A DNA stretch of 64,000 nt, from contig JAUMUG010000010.1 of assembly GCA_030530775.1 (NCBI GenBank), positions 37,533-101,532 of the forward strand, written 5' to 3'. The notes below the pieces were generated by a model, which had not been told where the DNA came from, ran no database searches, and was given only the letters and a program-made list of their open reading frames with translations. Positions 28,979 to 38,210 of this stretch are shown here, one piece after another. Position numbers and translations under genes: made by a program. Source of the stretch: Lautropia sp. GTDB lineage: Bacteria; Pseudomonadota; Gammaproteobacteria; Burkholderiales; Burkholderiaceae_E. How positions within the stretch are numbered: the first letter of the stretch is position 1; each line of letters begins with the position of its first letter.

Positions 28979-29494
28979 ATGAATGCTCCTGTCCAAACCC
29001 TGCTGGCTTTCGATTTCGGCGAGAAGCGCATCGGCGTGGCGGTAGGCAATACGTTGATCGGCGCGGCCGAGCCGCTGGCCACCCTGACCGAGCCGAAAGT
29101 GGATGACCGTTTTGCCCGCATCGGCGAGTTGTTGCAGGAATGGCAGCCCAGTCGCCTGGTGGTGGGGCGTCCGCTGCATCCGGATGGTGCGCCACACCAC
29201 GTCACGGCACTGGCCGAGAAGTTCGCCCGGCGGCTGGAGGGGCGTTTCGGCCTGCCGGTGTCGCTGGTGGACGAGCGCTACAGCAGTGTGGCGGCACAGG
29301 CCCGGATGAACGAGGCGGATGACTGGGTGACCGACGCGGACCGGGACCCCGTCGGGGGGCGACACCGCGTCCGCGTGACGTCGTCACGGTCCGGCAGGAA
29401 ACGGCGAAACAGTACGGCAGCTGCCGGGGGCGGTGATGATGCCATGGCGGCTGCCGTGATCCTCGAACAATATCTGAGTGAGAACCCATCATGA
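28979..29494 (+). CDS. ruvX: Putative pre-16S rRNA nuclease RuvX/YqgF with insertion
   Basis: RuvX is a Holliday-junction-resolvase-fold protein that matures the 5' end of 16S rRNA. The start at MNAPVQTLLAFDFGEKRIGVAVG places the conserved DFG motif at the N-terminus as in the family. LVVGRPLHPDG, FGLPVSLVDERYSS and the final DAMAAAVILEQYL are also typical. Between SSVAAQARMNEA and GGDDAMAAA there are about 35 extra residues rich in Arg, Ser, Asp and Gly, where the family has about ten. Length is 171 against ~140. The stop overlaps the pyrR ATG. Confidence 0.92.
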   Translation: MNAPVQTLLAFDFGEKRIGVAVGNTLIGAAEPLATLTEPKVDDRFARIGELLQEWQPSRLVVGRPLHPDGAPHHVTALAEKFARRLEGRFGLPVSLVDERYSSVAAQARMNEADDWVTDADRDPVGGRHRVRVTSSRSGRKRRNSTAAAGGGDDAMAAAVILEQYLSENPS

Positions 29495-30006
29495 GCAACC
29501 GGCTGCCTGCCGATGCCGAGACCATCTTCCGGCATTTGTTTGATTCGTTGAAAGCATCGATCGAGGCAGCGGGCGGTGAGCCACCGGCGTTGGTCGGTAT
29601 CCACTCCGGTGGTGCCTGGCTGGCCGCTCGCCTGCATCACGAACTGGGCCTGTCGTCGCCGCTCGGCTTTCTGTCCAGTGCTTTCCACCGCGACGATCTG
29701 CAGGCCAGGGGGCTGCCGGGGAGATTGCAGGCGACCCGGATCGATTTCGAGGTGACGGGACGGTCCATCGTGCTGGTGGACGACATCCTGCATACGGGCC
29801 GTACCATCCGGGCGGCCCTGAACGAAATTTTTGATTACGGCCGGCCGGCCCGGGTGGCGCTCGCGGTGCTGATCGACCGTCGGGGGCGTGAACTGCCGAT
29901 CCAGCCCGACCATGTGGGCGCGGAGATTCCGCTTCAACCGGGCGAGCGTCTGGTGTTGAGCCAGCAGACGAGCGGACTGTTTGATCTGCGCATAGAGGAG
30001 AAATGA
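29491..30006 (+). CDS. pyrR: PyrR-type phosphoribosyltransferase / pyr regulator
   Basis: A 171-residue type I phosphoribosyltransferase with [18 protein letters not shown] and the PRPP motif [23 protein letters not shown], plus [19 protein letters not shown] and the family C-terminus. PyrR proteins have uracil phosphoribosyltransferase activity, and in Gram-positive bacteria they bind pyr mRNA. RNA-binding regulation is not established in proteobacteria, so the role here is inferred. It is coupled by ATGA overlap both to ruvX upstream and to pyrB downstream. Confidence 0.92.
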   Translation: MSNRLPADAETIFRHLFDSLKASIEAAGGEPPALVGIHSGGAWLAARLHHELGLSSPLGFLSSAFHRDDLQARGLPGRLQATRIDFEVTGRSIVLVDDILHTGRTIRAALNEIFDYGRPARVALAVLIDRRGRELPIQPDHVGAEIPLQPGERLVLSQQTSGLFDLRIEEK

Positions 30007-30959
30007 TGCGGACGAGGAACTTGCAGGTCGATGACAATGGACGCCTGCGCCATTTGCTGACGCTCGAAGGCATGTCGCGCGAGCTGATCCACAAGATTCT
30101 GGACAACGCCGCATCGTTTCTGAACGTCTCGGACCGCGAGATCAAGAAAGTACCGCTGCTGCGGGGGCGCTCCGTCTTCAATCTGTTCTTCGAAGACTCG
30201 ACCCGGACCCGGACCACTTTCGAGATCGCAGCCACCCGGCTGTCGGCCGATGTGGTCAACCTCAACATCGATACCTCGTCCACCAAAAAGGGCGAATCGC
30301 TGCTAGACACCATCGACAATCTGGTCGCGATGGCAGCCGACCTGTTCGTGGTGCGTCACAGTCAGAGCGGCGCTGCGCATCTGATCGCCCGGCATGTCGG
30401 CAACGGGGTGCACGTCGTCAACGCCGGTGACGGCCGCCATGCCCATCCGACCCAGGGGCTGCTGGATATGTACACCATCCGGCACTTCAAGGGCGATTTC
30501 ACCCGGCTGAGCGTGGCCATCGTCGGCGATGTCACTCATTCGCGGGTGGCCCGTTCCGACATCCATGCGCTGACCACGCTGGGGGTGCCCGATGTACGGG
30601 TGGTGGGGCCGCTGACCCTGTTGCCGGGCGGGCTGGATCAGCTGGGTGTGACGCGGCATACCGACATGCGCACCGGCCTCAAGGATGTGGACGTGGTGAT
30701 CATGCTGCGGCTTCAGAATGAGCGGATGCGTGGCGTGCTGCTGCCCTCGGCGCAGGAGTACTACAAGAACTATGGTCTGACCCGCGAGAAGCTGGCACTG
30801 GCCAAGCCGGATGCGATCGTCATGCACCCGGGGCCGATGAACCGGGGTGTGGAAATCGAATCCGCCGTGGCCGATGGCGTGCAGGCGGTGATTCTGCAGC
30901 AGGTCACCTTCGGCATTGCGGTGCGGATGGCCGTGATGAGCATGCTGGCAGCAGGATGA
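30003..30959 (+). CDS. pyrB: Aspartate carbamoyltransferase catalytic subunit
   Basis: PyrB makes carbamoyl aspartate, the committed step of pyrimidine synthesis. The 318-residue protein has the carbamoyl phosphate site [25 protein letters not shown], the [12 protein letters not shown] loop, [13 protein letters not shown] and [10 protein letters not shown] near the C-terminus. Ribosome site gagga lies directly before ATG 30003; ATG 30006 is an equivalent alternative. No PyrI regulatory subunit is present. Instead a pyrC' gene overlaps its stop, as in pseudomonads where PyrB and PyrC' form a dodecamer. Confidence 0.98.
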   Translation: MMRTRNLQVDDNGRLRHLLTLEGMSRELIHKILDNAASFLNVSDREIKKVPLLRGRSVFNLFFEDSTRTRTTFEIAATRLSADVVNLNIDTSSTKKGESLLDTIDNLVAMAADLFVVRHSQSGAAHLIARHVGNGVHVVNAGDGRHAHPTQGLLDMYTIRHFKGDFTRLSVAIVGDVTHSRVARSDIHALTTLGVPDVRVVGPLTLLPGGLDQLGVTRHTDMRTGLKDVDVVIMLRLQNERMRGVLLPSAQEYYKNYGLTREKLALAKPDAIVMHPGPMNRGVEIESAVADGVQAVILQQVTFGIAVRMAVMSMLAAG

Positions 30960-32323
30960 GGAACAATGTGATGCAACAGGGAATGATCAGAACGGGACGC
31001 AATGTTTCCGGGCAGCCTGCCGCTTTCTCGATTCTGGGCGCACGGCTGATGGATCCGTGGTCCGGGATGGACCGCCTGGATGACCTGCACGTGGCCGATG
31101 AGCGCATCGTGGCGGTGGGGGCTGCGCCCGAGGGTTTCAGCGCCGAGCGCCGGATCGATGGCAAGGGACTGGTGCTGTCGCCGGGTTTCATCGATCTGTC
31201 GGCGCGGATGCGCGAGCCGGGCTTTGAATACAAGGCCTCGCTCAATTCGGAAATGCACGCGGCGGTGGCTGGTGGTGTCACCGCGCTGGTGTGCCCTCCC
31301 GATACCGACCCGGCGCTGGATGAACCCGGGTTGGTCGAAATGCTGAAGTACCGGGCATACGATCTGGGGCTCGCCCATCTGTTTCCGCTGGGGGCGCTGA
31401 CCGTCGGCCTGAAAGGGCAGGCGTTGACCGAAATGTCCGAACTGACCGAGGCCGGCTGCGTCGGTTTTGCACAGGCCTCCGTGCCCGTCGAAGACACCCG
31501 TGCCGTCATGCGGGCGATGCAGTATGCGCATTCCTATGGCTATTCGGTCTGGCTGAACCCGGTCGACCCCTTCCTGGGCCGGGGGGGCGTCATGCATGCC
31601 GGGCCGGTGGCGGCGCGGCTGGGCCTGCCCGGCAACCCGGTAGTCAGCGAAGTCGTGGCCCTGCACACCCTCTGTGAGCTGGTGGCTGCGGTCCGCTGCC
31701 GGCTACATTTGTGCCGGCTGTCGTCGGCGGCCGGTGTCGAACTGGTGCGCAAGGCCAAGCAGACCGGTCTGCCGATCACGGCCGACGTGGCCGTGCACCA
31801 TCTGCATCTGAGCGAAATGGATGTCAGCTTCTTCGATACCTTTCACCGGGTCGAACCGCCGTTCCGCTCGCTGCGCGACCGCGATGCACTGCGCGCCGGG
31901 GTGCTCGATGGCACCATCGACGCCATCTGTTCGGATCACACCCCGGTGGTGGAAGATGCCAAACGGATGCCGTTCGGGGAGGCCGAGCCGGGCGTGACCG
32001 GTCTGGAGCTGTTGCTGCCACTGTCGTTGAAATGGGCCAACGAACTGGGCCAGGGGCTGATGCCGATGCTGGAGCGTCTGACCCGGATTCCGGCCGGCAT
32101 CGCTGGTATCGACCCGGCGGCCAAGGGCCAGCCTGCCGGTCTGACCGTCGGCGCCGCGGCCGACCTGTGCCTGTTCGACCCGAATGAGCACTGGGTGGTC
32201 AGCGAGGATTCGCTGTGGAGCCAGGGCAAGGACACGCCCTTTCTGGGACGAGAAGTGCAGGGCCGGGTACGCCTGACCGTCGTGTCCGGTCGGCTGGTGT
32301 TCGAGGCGCTGGGCGAAGCTTGA
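30956..32323 (+). CDS. pyrC': Inactive dihydroorotase homologue PyrC'
   Basis: The 455-residue protein has the amidohydrolase fold of dihydroorotase ([13 protein letters not shown] near residue 75, [10 protein letters not shown] near 320, [18 protein letters not shown]) but has lost the metal ligands. The FIDxHxHLREPG motif reads [12 protein letters not shown], the HCED motif reads LNPVD, and HICH reads LHLCRL. It therefore should not hydrolyse dihydroorotate. In Pseudomonas such pseudo-dihydroorotases are needed for assembly of aspartate carbamoyltransferase. The overlap with pyrB supports the same role here. A catalytic pyrC must exist elsewhere in the genome. Confidence 0.92.
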   Translation: MRNNVMQQGMIRTGRNVSGQPAAFSILGARLMDPWSGMDRLDDLHVADERIVAVGAAPEGFSAERRIDGKGLVLSPGFIDLSARMREPGFEYKASLNSEMHAAVAGGVTALVCPPDTDPALDEPGLVEMLKYRAYDLGLAHLFPLGALTVGLKGQALTEMSELTEAGCVGFAQASVPVEDTRAVMRAMQYAHSYGYSVWLNPVDPFLGRGGVMHAGPVAARLGLPGNPVVSEVVALHTLCELVAAVRCRLHLCRLSSAAGVELVRKAKQTGLPITADVAVHHLHLSEMDVSFFDTFHRVEPPFRSLRDRDALRAGVLDGTIDAICSDHTPVVEDAKRMPFGEAEPGVTGLELLLPLSLKWANELGQGLMPMLERLTRIPAGIAGIDPAAKGQPAGLTVGAAADLCLFDPNEHWVVSEDSLWSQGKDTPFLGREVQGRVRLTVVSGRLVFEALGEA

Positions 32324-33069
32324 AAGAAATCCGCCGCCAGTTCAGGCTCGGCCTGCTGATTCTGCTGTTGCTGTCCGGGCTGCTGATTCAGTTGCTGGTC
32401 CAGCCGTGGCTGGGCCTGAACCACCGCCGGAACTTCATACGCCTCTGGTCGCGTGCGCTGCTGCGCGCTTGTGGGTTGCGCCTGATCGAGACCGGGCCAT
32501 CCTTGGCCGAGCTGGCGCCAGGCCGCATGCTGGTCGCCAATCATCCTTCATGGCTCGACATCTTTGCCATCGATGCGCTGGCGCCTGCCGCGTTTGTCGC
32601 CAAAGCCGAAATCCGCCGTTGGCCGCTGGTGGGCAGGCTGGTCAGTCAGGCCGGCACCCTCTACATCGAGCGGGGCAAACGCCGCGCCGTGCCTGAAGCC
32701 ATCCAGCAGATGCGAGAACGGATGCGTGCTGGCTGGCCGGTCGCTTTCTTTCCGGAAGCCGGAACCCATGCCGGGCCGGAACTCAAGCCTTTTCACGGCA
32801 ACCTGCTCGAAGCGGCCATTGCCGAATCCGCCGACGTGATTCCGATCGGTGTCCGTTACCGACATGCCGACGGCCGCGTCGGCGAAGCCGCCCATTTTCT
32901 CGGCGACCAGCGCTTCACCCAATCAGTCTGGGCCATCCTCGGCGAAAAGGATCTGCAGGTCGAACTGCTGGTGCTGCCGCCCATGCCTACCGCCGGCAAG
33001 ACCCGCGGCCAGTTGGCTGGCGAACTGCGCGATGCGATCGGGGCCACGCTTGGGCAGGGCAGGGATTGA
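32320..33069 (+). CDS. 1-acyl-sn-glycerol-3-phosphate acyltransferase (PlsC family)
   Basis: A 249-residue membrane acyltransferase for phospholipid synthesis. After a Leu-rich N-terminal anchor (LGLLILLLLSGLLIQLLV) it has the catalytic motif NHPSWLD, then GTLYIERGKR and VAFFPEAGTH (acyl acceptor motif), and ADVIPIGVRY. I use TTG 32320, which overlaps the pyrC' TGA (TTGA) and places the anchor at the N-terminus. The first ATG in frame, at 32215, lies well inside pyrC'. A PlsC gene next to pyrC' is common in Burkholderiales. Acyl donor and acceptor details are inferred from the family. Confidence 0.88.
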   Translation: MKEIRRQFRLGLLILLLLSGLLIQLLVQPWLGLNHRRNFIRLWSRALLRACGLRLIETGPSLAELAPGRMLVANHPSWLDIFAIDALAPAAFVAKAEIRRWPLVGRLVSQAGTLYIERGKRRAVPEAIQQMRERMRAGWPVAFFPEAGTHAGPELKPFHGNLLEAAIAESADVIPIGVRYRHADGRVGEAAHFLGDQRFTQSVWAILGEKDLQVELLVLPPMPTAGKTRGQLAGELRDAIGATLGQGRD

Positions 33070-33261
33070 TCTCCGAGTCGTGAGCGTCCCGATATGTGCG
33101 GGCGGACCGGCTCACGAATCTGGGACGAGGTGCCATGCTGCCACGCCTGCATTGGGATATCCATCGCTGCTTCTACTGCCACTGTGCTCGGTCGCAGCAT
33201 CCCGTTGCCCTGAACGGATCGGCCATGCGCAGGCGCGTGCGCCAAGCGGGTCGAGTGCTCC

Positions 33262-34077
33262 TTACCCCGCCCGTTCTTCACAGTATTGCTGAAATACCTG
33301 CCGGTTCTCCAGCCGGATGGCGCTCAGGCAGCCGCCCCATACACAGCCGGTATCCAGAGCGATCAGGTCGGGGCGCAGTTGTAGGCCCAGTGATGACCAA
33401 TGGCCGAAGACGATGGCGACGCCGCTGTCGGCCGATCGTCGATGGGGGGCATCGAACCAGGGGATCAGTTCGGCAGGTGCCTTATGGGGTGGCTCGGTGC
33501 AGCGGAAGTCCATCCGCCAGTCGTCGCGGTACAAGTAGCGGGTGCGGGTCAGGAAGTTGATGATGCAGCGCAGCCGGTCGTCGCCACGCAGACCGTCATC
33601 CCAGCGGTCGGGCTGGTTGCCGTACATCACTTTCAGAAAATCTTGCCAGTCGGGGCCGGCCAGTACGCTTTCCACTTCGCGGGCCAGGTCGCGTACCTGT
33701 TCGATATGCCATTGCGGCGCCAGACCGGCATGCACCATCAGAAAATCGCCTTCGCGCACGGCCAGGGGGCGGGTGCGCAGCCAGTGGATCAGCTGATCGC
33801 GGTCGGGCGCCTTGAGGATCGGCGCGAGGGTGTCGCCCGGGCGGGGTGAACGGATACCGGCGACATTGGCCAGCAGGTGCAGATCGTGGTTGCCCAGCAC
33901 GACCCGGGCGCGTGGACCCATGCGGTATACCTGCCGCAGCACACCCAGGGAGTCGGGGCCGCGGTTGACCAGGTCGCCACAGAACCACAGTGGTTCACGT
34001 TCGGAAGGTTTGATTTTGTCCAGCAGTCGTTGCAGGGGGCGGCGGCAGCCCTGCAGGTCTCCAAAGGCAAGCGTCAC
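33262..34077 (-). CDS. apaH: Symmetrical bis(5'-nucleosyl)-tetraphosphatase (ApaH)
   Basis: ApaH hydrolyses diadenosine tetraphosphate to two ADP and also removes Np4N-type RNA caps. Metallophosphatase motifs are intact: FGDLQGC near the N-terminus, LWFCGDLVNRGPDS, VVLGNHDLHL, FLMVHAGLAPQW and FGHWSSLGL, with the family end LDTGCVWGGCLSAIRLE. The start is uncertain. GTG 34077 gives a family-like 271 residues and lies 13 bases after the upstream gene's stop. ATG 34173 would overlap that gene by about 80 bases and add a Pro/Arg-rich stretch. Operonic with the WbpM-like gene. Confidence 0.93.
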   Translation of the reverse strand: MTLAFGDLQGCRRPLQRLLDKIKPSEREPLWFCGDLVNRGPDSLGVLRQVYRMGPRARVVLGNHDLHLLANVAGIRSPRPGDTLAPILKAPDRDQLIHWLRTRPLAVREGDFLMVHAGLAPQWHIEQVRDLAREVESVLAGPDWQDFLKVMYGNQPDRWDDGLRGDDRLRCIINFLTRTRYLYRDDWRMDFRCTEPPHKAPAELIPWFDAPHRRSADSGVAIVFGHWSSLGLQLRPDLIALDTGCVWGGCLSAIRLENRQVFQQYCEERAG

Positions 34078-34090
34078 GGCGATAGAGGGC

Positions 34091-36445
34091 TCAAGAGGCT
34101 TTGTCGGTCGGGGGCGGTGCGCGGTCCGCCAGCGTCTGGCTGCCGGCCTGATCGCCGGTGGATGGGGCTGCACCCTGCGACGGCTGCGTGGCTGCGGTTG
34201 TCGTCGAGGGGGGCTTGCCGACCGGTGACTGCACTGAGGCTGGCGATGCGGCGGCCGACATCACGGAGCGTGATGCGGCAGGTGCCGAGGCCGCGGCCTG
34301 GGCTGTCTGCGTCTGCGCCGACGTCTGCAGCTGTTTGATGCGGGTGATCAGGGCGCCATTGGACGGGCTCAGATCGGCCAGGGGAGCGTTGCCGGTACCG
34401 GGGGACGCGGTGCGGATTCGTGTCGCTGTGGCGGTCTGCGTGAGGTTTGCCAGCTTCGCCCCGGCTTCGGTGGGAATGGGGGTCTTCGTATCGGTTGCCG
34501 TGGCCGCCGATGTGGTGCTCGCCAGGGTCGTGCCACTGGGCATGGCACCGGTGGCCAGCGGGCTGGTCGTCGCGGGTTGGGCAGCGATGGCCGGTGTATC
34601 GGCGGAATGATGCTTGGAGGGCCGGTATTCCGGAACCCACAGGGTCAGCATGTGGCGCACTTCGGTATCGCCGACCGGACCAGTGGATTCCAGCCAGCGC
34701 TGGACCGAGTTGTCCCAGTTGGTGCCGGGCGGGTCGATCGGGCGCGAGACACGCAGTTTGGCGTGGGGAGTCGGCAGGGTCTTTTCGTTGTCGGCCAGCA
34801 GCTCCTCGTAGAGCTTTTCGCCCGGGCGCAGGCCGGTGAAGGCGATCGGGATCTCGGCTTCGGTGTAGCCCGAGAGCTTGATCATGGTGCGAGCCAGGTC
34901 GACGATGCGGATCGGCTGGCCCATATCCAGCACGAAGGTTTCACCGCCGCGACTCATCAGCCCGGCCTGCAGCACCAGCTGAGTGGCTTCCGGGATCGAC
35001 ATGAAGTAGCGGGTGATATCCGGATGGGTGACGGTGATCGGGCCACCATTGGCGATCTGTTCGCGGAACTTGGGAATGACGCTGCCGCTGGAGCCCAGCA
35101 CGTTGCCGAAGCGCACCAGCACGACCGGCAGTGTCGCCATCCGGTGGCGGTACTGCAGGATCATTTCGGCCAGCCGTTTGGTGGCGCCCATCACGTTGGT
35201 CGGGTTGACCGCCTTGTCGCTGGAGATGTAGACGAAGCGCTCGATGTCGAAGCGTGCCGCCACGTCGGCCAGGACCCGGGTGCCGTAAGCGTTGTTGCTG
35301 ACGGCCTGCCAGGCGTTGCCTTCTTCCAGGATCGGCACGTGTTTGTATGCGGCTGCATGGTAGACGATGGTCGGCCTGTAGCGCTCGAAGAGTTCCTCGA
35401 GGCGGACCCTGTCCTTGATGTCCCCGACGACCGGAATGACCTTCTGGTTCGGGAAGGCTTTTTTCAGGTCTTCGGTGACGCGGTACAGCGCAAATTCGCT
35501 CAGCTCGAAGATGACGATCTGGGCCGGCGCAAAGCGGGCGATCTGGCGACAGAGTTCGGAGCCGATCGAACCGCCGCCGCCGGTGACCAGCACCGACTTG
35601 CCTTCGAGCATGTGGCGCAGGCCGCCCGTGTCGAGGCTGACCGGGTCCCGGCCCAGCAGGTCGTCCACGTCCACATAGCGGATCTGCGAGACCTTGACCT
35701 GGCCGCTCATCAATTCTTGCACGTCCGGGATCACCAACAGTTTGACGTGGGCGCGCTCGCACAGTTCGAAGACGCGGCGGCGGGTGGAGTGGTTGGTGGC
35801 GCCGACGGCCAGAACGGCGTGCTTGCAGTTGCTGTCGCGGGTGATTTCCTCGAGTTGCTCCCAGCTGCCCAGGATGCGCACCCCGCCCAGCTGGCGACCG
35901 ACCTTGTTGGGGTTGTCGTCCAGCACCCCGATCACGTACCAGTAGGGGTTGCGGTTCAGTTCGTCGATCAGCGACAGTGCGGCGGTGCCTGCGCCCAGCA
36001 GGATCACCGGCTGCGGCTCGACGCCTTTTTCGCCCATGGCCTTTTCCTTCCACCAGCGGTAGAAGAGCCGGCCTGCGCACATGAACAGGATCAGTAGCAG
36101 CGGGTTCAGGAAGTAGAGCGAACGCGGCACACCCAGACCATTGCGCCAGAGCAGCAGCAGGATCGGGATGATCAGCGCCGAAGTGCCGACCGCCATTGCG
36201 ATCAGCCGCATGTCGTGGATGGAGGCGTAGCGCCAGATGCCACGGTACAGTCCGAAGTAGACGAAACAGCCGACCTGCACGGCCAGCACGGCGGGCAGGG
36301 TCTGCAGCAGGATGATTTGTGTGCCGCGATCCAGATCGAAGTTCCAGCGCAGCGAAAAGGTGAAGGTCCACACCAACGCGGCGACGATGATGTCGTGGCC
36401 GATCGCAATGAAGGTGCGTGGATTGACGTTGAACAGTCTTCTCAT
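34091..36445 (-). CDS. WbpM/CapD-type nucleotide-sugar 4,6-dehydratase/epimerase with disordered tail
   Basis: A 784-residue inner-membrane enzyme that modifies a UDP-N-acetyl sugar early in O-antigen or capsule synthesis. Four membrane helices (about residues 12-130) are followed by a first Rossmann domain (VILLGAGTAALSLIDEL) and then the catalytic SDR domain with VLVTGGGGSIGSELCRQIA. The catalytic region SSDKAVNPTNVMGATKRLAE has Met in place of Tyr, the SMK triad typical of WbpM. The last ~150 residues are Thr/Ala/Pro/Ser-rich and probably disordered; this tail is not a feature of the family. ATG 36445 is chosen over an upstream in-frame ATG that overlaps the WbpL-like gene. One base separates it from that gene. 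Confidence 0.93.
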   Translation of the reverse strand: MRRLFNVNPRTFIAIGHDIIVAALVWTFTFSLRWNFDLDRGTQIILLQTLPAVLAVQVGCFVYFGLYRGIWRYASIHDMRLIAMAVGTSALIIPILLLLWRNGLGVPRSLYFLNPLLLILFMCAGRLFYRWWKEKAMGEKGVEPQPVILLGAGTAALSLIDELNRNPYWYVIGVLDDNPNKVGRQLGGVRILGSWEQLEEITRDSNCKHAVLAVGATNHSTRRRVFELCERAHVKLLVIPDVQELMSGQVKVSQIRYVDVDDLLGRDPVSLDTGGLRHMLEGKSVLVTGGGGSIGSELCRQIARFAPAQIVIFELSEFALYRVTEDLKKAFPNQKVIPVVGDIKDRVRLEELFERYRPTIVYHAAAYKHVPILEEGNAWQAVSNNAYGTRVLADVAARFDIERFVYISSDKAVNPTNVMGATKRLAEMILQYRHRMATLPVVLVRFGNVLGSSGSVIPKFREQIANGGPITVTHPDITRYFMSIPEATQLVLQAGLMSRGGETFVLDMGQPIRIVDLARTMIKLSGYTEAEIPIAFTGLRPGEKLYEELLADNEKTLPTPHAKLRVSRPIDPPGTNWDNSVQRWLESTGPVGDTEVRHMLTLWVPEYRPSKHHSADTPAIAAQPATTSPLATGAMPSGTTLASTTSAATATDTKTPIPTEAGAKLANLTQTATATRIRTASPGTGNAPLADLSPSNGALITRIKQLQTSAQTQTAQAAASAPAASRSVMSAAASPASVQSPVGKPPSTTTAATQPSQGAAPSTGDQAGSQTLADRAPPPTDKAS

Positions 36446-36446
36446 G

Positions 36447-37790
36447 TCAGGAAGCGGTTTCCTTTCGCCCGGCGCCCAGCAACCAGGCGCAGACCAGAAG
36501 CGGGCCGTAGGCGAGTGCCGTGGCCGGGGCTGCGGATTCGGGCCAATGCCGGGCTGCCCATGCAAGGGGCAGTATCCAGGCGATATTGATCAGGCAGTAT
36601 ACAAGTGTGGCCCGTGCATGACTGCCCAAGCGCCGGCTGAGCCGCTGGTAGGCATGGCTCCGATGGGCGTCCCCGACATTTTGGCCGCTCAGCAGGCGGC
36701 GAATCAGTGTTACTGTAGCATCGGTGATGAAAAGCGCTCCGAGAATCAACCAGACCCAGAGGGAATTGCCGGTGACCGCGGGCAGGTGATCCAGTCCGTC
36801 ATGGGCCGCCCCGTGCCGGGCGATCAATTGGGTGGCGATGTCGAAGGCGCCGATGGCGAGGATCGTGAAACCCAGGAACAGGCTGCCGGCATCACCCATG
36901 AAGATGCGGGCCGGGGCCCAATTGAGCACCAGAAAACCGGTGGTCGCACAGGCGATGATCAGACTGATGACCGATAGCGGGTCGACCATCGGCGACAGGG
37001 GCAGGCCGGTCTGGGCCGACAGCGCGTGCATGACCGGTGCACCGGCCGATGCTGCCGGGTCGATGCCGGTTGGCAGCGCACGCAGCAGCACGCCGGCGCC
37101 CAGCATGAAAACGGCCTGACTGGCGGCGATGCCGTCGATGCCGTCCATGAAGTTGAACAGATTGACCCACCAGATGCCGGCAGCCAGCAGCACCGTGAAC
37201 ACGCCGCCGGCCAACAGTATGGGCAGTGTGTCGCGGCCACTGGCCAGGGCTTCGGTCAGCGTGCCCGAGAGCGGCAGCGATTGCCAGAGGGCATCGATGC
37301 CTTGCCAGAACACCGCTTCGCCACCCAGGGTCTGATAGAGGCAGAAGATCAGCAGCCAGCCGACGGCGGATGCCTGTACCAGCAGGCGCTGGCGGATGGA
37401 CAGCGGCCGTAGGTCGTCATACAGGCCGGTGACGGCCAGGGCCAGTGCGCCGGTCAGCATGATGATTCCCGGCGGCGCAAAAGCTTCGAGCTCGCGCAGC
37501 GGGTGGACGGCGTCCATGGCCCAGGCGGGTGTGTCGACGGGCGCAGGCCACAGGCTGCCTGTGACGGCAGGTACGAGCGGCGGCAGGGTGGCCAGTAGCA
37601 CGAAACCGATCAGGCTGGCGATCACGATGGCCGCGCCTCCGCCGCGCGGGGTGGGCAGCACGTGTGAGGAGCGGTGGTTGGGAATGTCCTGCAGGCCCCA
37701 GTCCATGGCGCGGCTGATGATCAGGCGGGTGCCGGCCCAGGCCAGCAGTCCAACTGTCAGCAGGATGAATAGAAGCAATAGCGGATACAC
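36447..37790 (-). CDS. Undecaprenyl-phosphate sugar-1-phosphate transferase (WbpL/WecA family)
   Basis: A polytopic membrane enzyme (447 residues, about 11 hydrophobic helices) that moves a sugar 1-phosphate from its UDP carrier to undecaprenyl phosphate, starting O-unit synthesis. Family signatures include PNHRSSHVLPTPRGGG, LYDDLRPLS, NLFNFMDGIDGIAASQ and LNWAPARIFMGDAGSLFLGF. The WbpL-WbpM gene pair on the same strand is the usual end of an O-antigen cluster in Pseudomonas and relatives. A loop of about 45 residues after the second helix is longer than usual. Confidence 0.93.
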   Translation of the reverse strand: MYPLLLLFILLTVGLLAWAGTRLIISRAMDWGLQDIPNHRSSHVLPTPRGGGAAIVIASLIGFVLLATLPPLVPAVTGSLWPAPVDTPAWAMDAVHPLRELEAFAPPGIIMLTGALALAVTGLYDDLRPLSIRQRLLVQASAVGWLLIFCLYQTLGGEAVFWQGIDALWQSLPLSGTLTEALASGRDTLPILLAGGVFTVLLAAGIWWVNLFNFMDGIDGIAASQAVFMLGAGVLLRALPTGIDPAASAGAPVMHALSAQTGLPLSPMVDPLSVISLIIACATTGFLVLNWAPARIFMGDAGSLFLGFTILAIGAFDIATQLIARHGAAHDGLDHLPAVTGNSLWVWLILGALFITDATVTLIRRLLSGQNVGDAHRSHAYQRLSRRLGSHARATLVYCLINIAWILPLAWAARHWPESAAPATALAYGPLLVCAWLLGAGRKETAS

Positions 37791-38210
37791 CGAAGTCCAG
37801 GTCCTGTTGGGTGATTGGGGGGATTCGACGGCAACTCCCCTTATACTTCAGGGATTATGCGCCAGTCTTTGTCGATTTCTTGATGCCTTGCAGGGTTTGG
37901 CGGCCGCCGGGTGGCTGCGGGGCCTGGTGCAGCAGGGGGGCCATGGCGGCAAATCCCGTGCGGCACGGATCCCGTGCATCGCGGCGTTCTGCGACGCGGT
38001 GTGGTGTGCCCGCCAGGCGCCAGCCGGGCATGATCGGATTCAACGTCTGCGCCCGTGCCCGGTTGACAGGGGGCGGCCATGAAGGAAGCCAGGCGCAAAG
38101 ACTGAGCGGCGAAGTCTGATTTTTTGCCGGATTTTTACCGGGAGCGTCCGGCCGGGCCCGCGCTGGTAGGCCTCGTCGGTTGCATCGATCGGAAGGATAT
38201 TGAAAGAAAC
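37791..38210. promoter_or_regulatory. Divergent intergenic region between wbpL-like gene and rmlB
   Basis: About 420 bases without a supportable gene. On the minus strand TATAAG around 37846 could be a -10 element for the wbpL-like gene. On the plus strand TTGACA at 38063-38068 is a -35-like hexamer, but no good -10 follows at standard spacing. A small stem AGACT/AGTCT ends in six T residues at about 38105-38124, just before the rmlB leader, and could be an attenuator. All of this is weak. No JUMPstart/ops element was seen. Confidence 0.4.

Noticed and set aside
34577..36097. 506-codon plus-strand open frame opposite the WbpM-like gene
   Set aside because: Shadow of the conserved dehydratase; Asp/His/Gln-rich composition and no fold.
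37791..38210. Extra small gene between the wbpL-like gene and rmlB
   Set aside because: Frames on both strands are Arg/Gly-rich and lack start signals; better explained as a divergent promoter region.
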